NCBI GenBank assembly: GCA_023228195.1
Contig: JALOBR010000073.1
Span: 1-7,533, forward strand
Length of the DNA stretch: 7,533 nucleotides
Direction of reading: 5' to 3'
Origin: Candidatus Omnitrophota bacterium
Lineage (GTDB): Bacteria > Omnitrophota > Gorgyraeia > Duberdicusellales > 4484-171
Shown: positions 1 through 4,229 of the stretch, in pieces
How positions within the stretch are numbered: the stretch's first letter is position 1
Layout of the letters: the number at the start of each line of letters is the position of its first letter
Notes under the pieces: model-generated
What the model was told of the DNA's origin: nothing
Seen by the model: the letters and a program-made list of their open reading frames with translations, nothing else
Databases searched by the model: none
Program-made: the position numbers and the translations under genes

Positions 1-89
1 GGCTATGGAAATTTTGGCGGCGCGTGCGAAGCCTGCCCATTGGGCACCCTTAGGCAAAAAATGCCCCGCGAAACTTGCATTTTTTTGGG
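1..89. other. GC-rich, hairpin-rich segment of uncertain nature
   Basis: This stretch lies downstream of the secretin gene and runs off the window edge. Of its first 50 bases, 31 are G or C, clearly richer than the AT-rich intergenic DNA elsewhere in the window. It contains a perfect small hairpin (TGCCC-ATT-GGGCA, 34-46) and a longer A/T-armed inverted repeat (56-85). Several reading frames are open. Plus frame 1 is open from base 1 to a TAA at 91-93, which interlocks with the secretin stop as TTAA and encodes 30 residues with a C-E-A-C motif. A minus-strand ATG at 40-38 has an AAGGG six bases upstream and reads 13 codons off the window. So it could be the tail of a convergent gene, the first codons of the next pilus-operon gene, or a non-coding dispersed repeat. 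I cannot decide between these. Confidence 0.3.
56..85 (-). terminator. Weak A/T-armed inverted repeat, possible terminator of the pilus operon
   Basis: AAAAAATGC at 56-64 is perfectly complementary to GCATTTTTT at 77-85, with a 12-base loop. It starts just past the secretin stop codon. On the minus strand the right arm ends in a run of T, as in bidirectional intrinsic terminators. The GC core of the stem is only two pairs plus one T-A pair, so the hairpin would be weak. If the operon continues leftwards, this is not a terminator. Confidence 0.25.
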
Positions 90-1697
90 TTAACGCTTAT
101 TTCTTTCGCGGTAAACGATAGGCACATCTATATTTAATTCCCGTATATCGCTACCTGCCGGAAACGGCGCAAATGTTAAACTTTTTACCAGCTTAACCGC
201 GTCTGTATCGAATATCTTGTGGCCGGAAGATTTTGTAACTTGCACATCATTAAGCCTTCCGGTTTGGTTGATATTTAATTTCAAAACAACCATACCTTCC
301 CAGCCTGTCTGCCGGAGCGAAGGCGGGTACATTATATTATTTCCGATTTCATCCTGCACATCCAATACGTAATTTTGTAAACTATTGGGTATCAATCCTG
401 TGTATAATTCCAGGTTTTTCCTCTCAGACACTTCTTTTACTTCTGGGATTTCTTCTTTATCATCCAGCGATATAACTTTAGGGGTAAGCGATATTACCAA
501 TTCTGTCTGCGAATTCTGAAATTCCTTTGACCTAAATAACGTGCCGATTACCGGCAAATTGCCCAAAGCAGGCAGTTTATCTATACTCTCGGAATCTTGT
601 TGTTTTATAAGCCCGGCTATAAATACAGTATCTCCGGATTTAAGATTAAAAACAGTTTCCGCAATCCTTGTAGTAAATGCCGGCACCCGGGTGCCGGAAA
701 CGGTTATGGCATTTACCAAATCCAGGGCGCTTACTTCCGCGCGCATACTCGCATAAATCTTCTTATTATCGTTTGAAACTATCGGCCTTATTTTCAAAAT
801 AACTCCGTATTCTTTATAGGAAACGCTAACTGACGTTCCGGCGGCACCCGTAGTTGAACCGCTAAGATAGGGCACCTCTCCGCCTACCGAAAGCCTGGCC
901 TCTTCGCCGCTCAAACACAATAACTTTGGCCTCGATAATTCTTTGCCCTTGCCGTCACGAACAAGCATATCAATCCTTGCGGTTAGAGCGTCCCTCGACC
1001 AGCTTCCCATACCCCAGGCAGCAGTCCATTTTTTTGCGATATCAAGAGTTGTCTCAACCCCGCTGGCGGAAGAGCTGGGAGCTACATAAGGCTCTTGGCG
1101 TATCTGTACATATTCCTGCCATTTCACGCCAAGCCTGTCCAAATCGCTTTTATTAAGCTCCAGGATGCGGGCCTCTATTTCAACCATCTTGGTTTCTTTT
1201 TTCACGGTCAAAATATTATCAACCCTGTCCTTAAAAGGCTCGACAACCTTATCTATTTGTTCTTTATCAAGAACAGTTACATCCCCTGTTATAATTATCT
1301 TTCCTGTCGCTTCATTTTTCTTTAAAACTGCCTTATTTATTTTTAAATCCCGTCTTATAAGTTTCTCTAGCCTCATTAACACTCTGTCGAGGTCTTGCGA
1401 ATATACGGTTATATAGTAAGTTTTTTCCCCGTCTTTGTTCCAAATGGTAAGCGTTGTTTCGCCGGGCTTTTTGGCTACAATTACTATTTCTTTATCCGAC
1501 ACTTTTGATATATCGGCTGTTTCTGGATCACGCATAGAAACTCTCTGAGGAAAAGAAACCGCTATCGCCAAAGCCTCTCCGGAAACTAAAATATATTCAT
1601 CTTCGGCTAATGGCTCAAAAATGTTTTGCGAAAAGGAAAATGAGTTGGTCAATAAGAAGACGATAAAACTTATGTATACAACTATTTTTCTTAGCAT
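90..1697 (-). CDS. CpaC/RcpA-like Flp pilus secretin with C-terminal TonB-type domain
   Basis: A 535-residue protein that should form the outer-membrane channel of a Flp/Tad pilus or related secretion system. Residues 1 to about 24 are a signal peptide (basic start, hydrophobic core, then NSFSFSQN). About 32-100 match the pilus/secretin N-terminal domain (LVSGEALAIAV, then KPGETTLTIWNKDG). About 102-168 resemble a BON-like periplasmic module. About 172-411 are the secretin core, beginning VEIEARILELNKSDLDRLG; its signature region includes VPAFTTRIAETVFNLKSGDT, then the LPALGNLPVIGTLFRS motif and the TELVISLTPKVI end. About 447-530 are unexpected: a TonB C-terminal-type domain (YPPSLRQTGWEGMVVLKLNI, VTKSSGHKIFD, LTFAPFP). 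The ATG at 1697 is chosen over the in-frame TTG at 1700 because a GGGAGG sits six bases before it. It follows cpaB by 19 bases, so co-transcription is expected. Family assignment is firm; the exact pilus subtype is inferred from cpaB. Confidence 0.92.
   Translation of the reverse strand: MLRKIVVYISFIVFLLTNSFSFSQNIFEPLAEDEYILVSGEALAIAVSFPQRVSMRDPETADISKVSDKEIVIVAKKPGETTLTIWNKDGEKTYYITVYSQDLDRVLMRLEKLIRRDLKINKAVLKKNEATGKIIITGDVTVLDKEQIDKVVEPFKDRVDNILTVKKETKMVEIEARILELNKSDLDRLGVKWQEYVQIRQEPYVAPSSSASGVETTLDIAKKWTAAWGMGSWSRDALTARIDMLVRDGKGKELSRPKLLCLSGEEARLSVGGEVPYLSGSTTGAAGTSVSVSYKEYGVILKIRPIVSNDNKKIYASMRAEVSALDLVNAITVSGTRVPAFTTRIAETVFNLKSGDTVFIAGLIKQQDSESIDKLPALGNLPVIGTLFRSKEFQNSQTELVISLTPKVISLDDKEEIPEVKEVSERKNLELYTGLIPNSLQNYVLDVQDEIGNNIMYPPSLRQTGWEGMVVLKLNINQTGRLNDVQVTKSSGHKIFDTDAVKLVKSLTFAPFPAGSDIRELNIDVPIVYRERNKR
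680..697. repeat. 18-base perfect palindrome inside the secretin gene
   Basis: CCGGCACCCGGGTGCCGG is its own reverse complement with no spacer. It encodes part of the conserved SGTRVPA segment just before the secretin signature region, so the sequence is at least partly set by the protein. As RNA it could form a seven-pair stem with a four-base loop. No function is claimed. Confidence 0.5.
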
Positions 1698-1703
1698 CAA
1701 TCG

Positions 1704-1709
1704 CCTCCC
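1704..1709 (-). promoter_or_regulatory. Shine-Dalgarno site that sets the secretin start
   Basis: On the minus strand GGGAGG is followed by CGATTG and then ATG. The spacing is six bases to the ATG at 1697 but only three to the TTG at 1700, which favours the ATG. The site lies in the short gap after the cpaB stop codon, consistent with a polycistronic message. Confidence 0.75.
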
Positions 1710-1716
1710 TTTGTTT

Positions 1717-2529
1717 TTATCGTTCTACAGGAATATCTTCCTGCTTAGACCCCTTATAAATTTCTATAGTTGGTAGCTTTTCCTGTGGGATGGTGCGCTG
1801 TATTAAATTTAATTTATTCAAAAGCCCTTCAAGAGTAAGCGCGGAATATTCCGGCTCTCCGCTTTTATCCAAAGGTGTTCTTAAGACAAGGCGTAGCCTG
1901 CCAAGCTCAAGCGAATACGTAAGCAATTTTGTACCATCCGGATCAAGCGCAAGCGTAATAGTATCAGCTTTTCCTTCTGCCCGGTAAGGAGAAAGATTTT
2001 TATTGGTGGCCAGAACCTTAACGTTTTGAAAAAGCGTAATTACTATTGGTGGGTTTGCTCCTTTCTCAGCAGGAAAACTAAATGTACCTATGATATCAAC
2101 TATATCTCCCGGTTTGATCAACCCTTCTATAGCAGAGAGCTTATCTACCGAAATAGTAATTGCGCGTTTACCTTCAGGAACGGCGTCGGAAAGGTATTTA
2201 AAGCCAATCAGCGGCTTAACTGATTCACTGCTTAAATGCTGGTCCCTTAAGATATCTGTTATGGCAAATTTTCCTATAACCGAATCAACCGACGTTAAAT
2301 CTCCGGGCTGTAAAGTTTTCGAAGGAACCGTGGCAATCTTTACCATATCTGAAGTAATTGTAGTCTCTCTTGCTATATCTTCTTTTGCCACAACTACCTC
2401 AACCAACTGCCCTTTTTTAATAAGCTCCTGGATAAGGCGCTCTCGTGATTGCATCTGGGCGTTTATAACGATGATGGCAATAATTGCTATACCTACACCG
2501 ATTAATAAATTCACGATCCTCTTATCCAT
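1717..2529 (-). CDS. cpaB: Flp pilus assembly protein CpaB (RcpC family)
   Basis: A 270-residue periplasmic protein anchored in the inner membrane, of the CpaB/RcpC family that works with the secretin in Flp/Tad pilus biogenesis. Residues about 5-24 form one N-terminal membrane segment after a short basic start (MDKR), and 27-40 look like a short helical linker. A SAF-type domain covers about 44-106 (VVVAKEDIARETTITSDMV). The RcpC-like domain follows: VPEGKRAITISVDK (117-130), GLIKPGDIVDIIGTF (136-150), and a region ending RLRLVLRTPLD (211-221). The tail has IEIYKGSKQE (255-264), like the hydrophobic-basic-Gly-Ser ends usual in this family. Length is normal. The start is supported by GGAG at 2535-2538, five bases before the ATG. 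It lies between the isomerase and the secretin, all on the same strand. I see no damaged motif. Confidence 0.9.
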   Translation of the reverse strand: MDKRIVNLLIGVGIAIIAIIVINAQMQSRERLIQELIKKGQLVEVVVAKEDIARETTITSDMVKIATVPSKTLQPGDLTSVDSVIGKFAITDILRDQHLSSESVKPLIGFKYLSDAVPEGKRAITISVDKLSAIEGLIKPGDIVDIIGTFSFPAEKGANPPIVITLFQNVKVLATNKNLSPYRAEGKADTITLALDPDGTKLLTYSLELGRLRLVLRTPLDKSGEPEYSALTLEGLLNKLNLIQRTIPQEKLPTIEIYKGSKQEDIPVER

Positions 2530-2546
2530 TTACACTCCTTTTTTTT

Positions 2547-2609
2547 ACACAGATTAACACAGATTTACAAACGAATAATCGCAGATAATTTTACCTGCGA
2601 TCATCTGTG
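2547..2609. repeat. Imperfect palindromic intergenic repeat with ACACAGATT direct repeats
   Basis: This fills most of the 80-base gap between the isomerase and cpaB genes. ACACAGATT occurs twice (2547-2555 and 2557-2565). CACAGAT at 2558-2564 pairs with ATCTGTG at 2603-2609. Inside, ATCGCAG (2578-2584) pairs perfectly with CTGCGAT (2595-2601) around a ten-base loop. The nested arms could fold in RNA or DNA. From memory, CACAGATT/AATCTGTG-type units occur as dispersed intergenic repeats in various bacteria. In this operon the inner hairpin could act as an mRNA stability or attenuation element; that is inference. Confidence 0.6.
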
Positions 2610-3500
2610 CTATTTCAACAAATCTTCTGACTTCTCTACCCGAGCCTTTGTCTTAAAAGTTTCGATTAACTTATTAACTTCCTGCTCAACCTTATCTTCC
2701 CGCAATGCGTCTTCTAGCTTTTTTTCTACTTCAGAGAAAGAAACTTCTCCTCCGCCCTTAGCTTCTTCAACTTTTATTATGTAATACTTTCCGTCATCTG
2801 CCTTGAAATAATTTGACACTCTCCCCGGCTCAACCGTTGCAATGGACGCCCAGAATTTTGCATTTTTTTGCATATCTTCAAGCGAAGGAGTTATCCATCC
2901 TTTATCTCCGCCTTTGTCCCTGGAGGGGGCAATAGAATATTGACGCGCAAGGCTTTCAAAATTTTCACCGGTAAGCAATTTAATACTGATATCTTTTGCT
3001 TCCGCTTCATTCCTTACCGCTATTTCCCTAATCTTTATCTGACGCGGCTCCTTAAAAAATTCCTTATTCTTATCATAAAAAGCGCGCACTTCAGCATAAG
3101 AAACCGTTACGTTTTTCTCTATATCTTTCCTCAATTTTGCCGCGAGCAATGTATCGCGCGTATCCCTCAGGGCCCTAGTAAGATCTTCACTCTTATCGAT
3201 TCCTTTTTCTACGGCTATTTGAGCCAATATCTGATTCTTGATAAGATCATTTAGAAACTTTACCTTAAACTCCGCACTGTTTACGTTTATCTGCTGCTGA
3301 GCAGCTATCGGCTCTATGCTTTTTAAATAACTTCTGAAATCATCCAAGCCTATTGCCCAACCGTTTACTCTTGCCAAAAGCGCACCATGTATGCTTATTT
3401 CTTCATTTGTTTCTACCGGCTTTGGAGGGAAAACCTTATCGCAACCAATAAAGCCTGCGACAAAGAACATTAACGCTGCGACTGTAAACGTGGTACGCAT
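2610..3500 (-). CDS. Parvulin-type peptidyl-prolyl cis-trans isomerase lipoprotein (SurA/PrsA-like)
   Basis: A 296-residue envelope chaperone expected to isomerise X-Pro bonds or hold unfolded exported proteins. The N-terminus is a lipoprotein signal: basic MRTT, hydrophobic core and lipobox FIGC, with the lipidated Cys at 20. Asp21 follows it; in E. coli an Asp at +2 keeps lipoproteins in the inner membrane, though this rule is not universal. About 40-150 match the SurA N-terminal fold (ARVNGWAIGLDDF, FLNDLIKNQILAQIAVEKGI). The parvulin domain spans about 152-246 (QIKIREIAVRNEAEA, FESLARQYSIAP, GGDKGWI, GRVSNYF, YYIIKVEEA). The position usually held by the first-strand His of parvulins is Glu159, as in some chaperone-like members, so catalysis is less certain than the fold. 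The last 45 residues are charged helix. GAGGAGG at 3506-3512 supports the start. It is the first gene of the pilus operon. Confidence 0.88.
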   Translation of the reverse strand: MRTTFTVAALMFFVAGFIGCDKVFPPKPVETNEEISIHGALLARVNGWAIGLDDFRSYLKSIEPIAAQQQINVNSAEFKVKFLNDLIKNQILAQIAVEKGIDKSEDLTRALRDTRDTLLAAKLRKDIEKNVTVSYAEVRAFYDKNKEFFKEPRQIKIREIAVRNEAEAKDISIKLLTGENFESLARQYSIAPSRDKGGDKGWITPSLEDMQKNAKFWASIATVEPGRVSNYFKADDGKYYIIKVEEAKGGGEVSFSEVEKKLEDALREDKVEQEVNKLIETFKTKARVEKSEDLLK

Positions 3501-3505
3501 TTGAA

Positions 3506-3512
3506 CCTCCTC
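3506..3512 (-). promoter_or_regulatory. Strong Shine-Dalgarno site of the isomerase gene
   Basis: On the minus strand GAGGAGG is followed by TTCAA and then the ATG at 3500. A near-perfect anti-16S match at five-base spacing fixes this start and contrasts with the two plus-strand genes, which lack such a site. Confidence 0.8.
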
Positions 3513-3522
3513 TATAGTTATA

Positions 3523-3551
3523 AGTTTATCAATATAACCTTATTAAATCAA
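3523..3551 (-). promoter_or_regulatory. Candidate sigma-70-type promoter of the pilus operon
   Basis: On the minus strand TTGATT (3551-3546) is separated by exactly 17 bases from TAAACT (3528-3523). Transcription would begin near 3516, leaving a leader of about 16 bases that contains the Shine-Dalgarno site. The region is very AT-rich, so chance matches are easy and other -10-like hexamers exist nearby. Confidence 0.4.
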
Positions 3552-3586
3552 GATTTTTTTTAAAATAAACTGTATAATTTTTATCG

Positions 3587-3615
3587 TTGCCTTTAACGCG
3601 AATTTAGTTTAGAAT
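3587..3615 (+). promoter_or_regulatory. Candidate promoter predicting a leaderless HARP message
   Basis: TTGCCT (3587-3592) and TAGAAT (3610-3615) are 17 bases apart. Standard -10 geometry puts the first transcribed base at 3622, the A of the HARP start codon. No Shine-Dalgarno sequence lies before that ATG, which agrees with leaderless translation. A perfect TATAAT lies upstream (3573-3578) but lacks a good -35 partner; if used, it would give a leader of roughly 35-40 bases. Confidence 0.45.
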
Positions 3616-3621
3616 ATAGCA

Positions 3622-4206
3622 ATGAAAAAACCAGTGAAGATAATTCTCGACACCAGCATTTTTGTAAATCCCGACTCAAGGGTGTTTTTTGGCCAAACTC
3701 CGGAAAATGCCTTAAAGAATTTTTTGGAGAAGTTGGAAAAACAAAACGATTGTTTATGCTATATGCCCCCCTCTGTCTACGAAGAACTTATGAAGTTTAT
3801 GGAAAATAAGCCCTCGCTTAAAGAAACGCTTCTTATACAAAAAAAACCGCCCGCATCTTACGAAACCCCGATTCCTTCTATGTTTTTATATGAATTCATT
3901 GAAGAATTCCGCGCAAGAATAAATAAAGGCCTGCGCATTGCCGAAAAATACGCAAGACAGGAATTAAAAATAATTCCGCCAAAAGAAAAAACAGAAGAAG
4001 AAATAATAAAGCGCCTCAGAGAAGAATACCGAGTAGCCCTTCGGGAAGGCATTATTGACAGTAAAGAAGATTTCGACCTTCTGCTTTTAGCCAAAGAGCT
4101 TGGCTCATTTCTTGCCACCTCAGACAACGGCCTGATAAAATGGGCGCAAAAACTGGGCATACCCGCGCTATCCGCTGAAGAACTGAAAGAAATTCTGGAG
4201 CATTAA
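3622..4206 (+). CDS. HARP-family PIN nuclease (minimal protein-only RNase P; 'RNA ligase partner' family)
   Basis: A 194-residue PIN-domain protein of the PIN_5/UPF0278 family, annotated as 'RNA ligase partner' and later shown for the Aquifex member to be an RNA-free RNase P that removes tRNA 5' leaders. The N-terminal strand has Asp10 in IILDTSIFVNPD, followed by the family-typical FFGQTPENALKNFL and the MPPSVYEEL segment (48-56). Residues about 85-135 are charged and helical, matching the protruding helical insert of HARP. The C-terminal block GIIDSKEDFDLLLLAKELG has Asp146, Asp150 and Asp152, and ATSDNGLIKWA has Asp168. From memory these align with the catalytic Asp7, Asp138, Asp142 and Asp160 of Aq_880 with matching spacing in the C-terminal block. 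Length equals the family norm (about 190-200). No RNA ligase gene lies beside it; the helicase follows by 23 bases. Family is near certain; RNase P activity is inferred. Confidence 0.9.
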   Translation: MKKPVKIILDTSIFVNPDSRVFFGQTPENALKNFLEKLEKQNDCLCYMPPSVYEELMKFMENKPSLKETLLIQKKPPASYETPIPSMFLYEFIEEFRARINKGLRIAEKYARQELKIIPPKEKTEEEIIKRLREEYRVALREGIIDSKEDFDLLLLAKELGSFLATSDNGLIKWAQKLGIPALSAEELKEILEH

Positions 4207-4229
4207 ACATCTGTCTTCTTTTTAATAAT

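Noticed and set aside
34..46. TGCCC-ATT-GGGCA hairpin as an intrinsic terminator
   Set aside because: The stem is only five pairs with a three-base loop, and no T-run follows directly on either strand.
3..80. Minus-strand 25-codon frame starting from an ATG at 80
   Set aside because: It ends at a TAG at 5-3, has no Shine-Dalgarno sequence and no resemblance to a known small protein.
1698..1700. In-frame TTG one codon upstream of the secretin ATG
   Set aside because: It would sit only three bases from the GGGAGG, too close for good initiation, while the next codon is an ATG at six-base spacing.
2090..2557. Plus-strand open frame of 155 codons
   Set aside because: It lies opposite cpaB, shows no recognisable motif and has no ribosome site, whereas the minus frame is a clear CpaB family protein. 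It is an antisense shadow.
2868..3254. Plus-strand open frame of 128 codons
   Set aside because: It is antisense to the isomerase gene; its Phe/Leu/Tyr-rich translation is typical of the complement of Lys/Glu-rich coding sequence.
3858..4160. Minus-strand open frame of 100 codons
   Set aside because: It is antisense to the HARP gene, with no ribosome site and a Ser/Arg-rich composition expected from the complementary strand.
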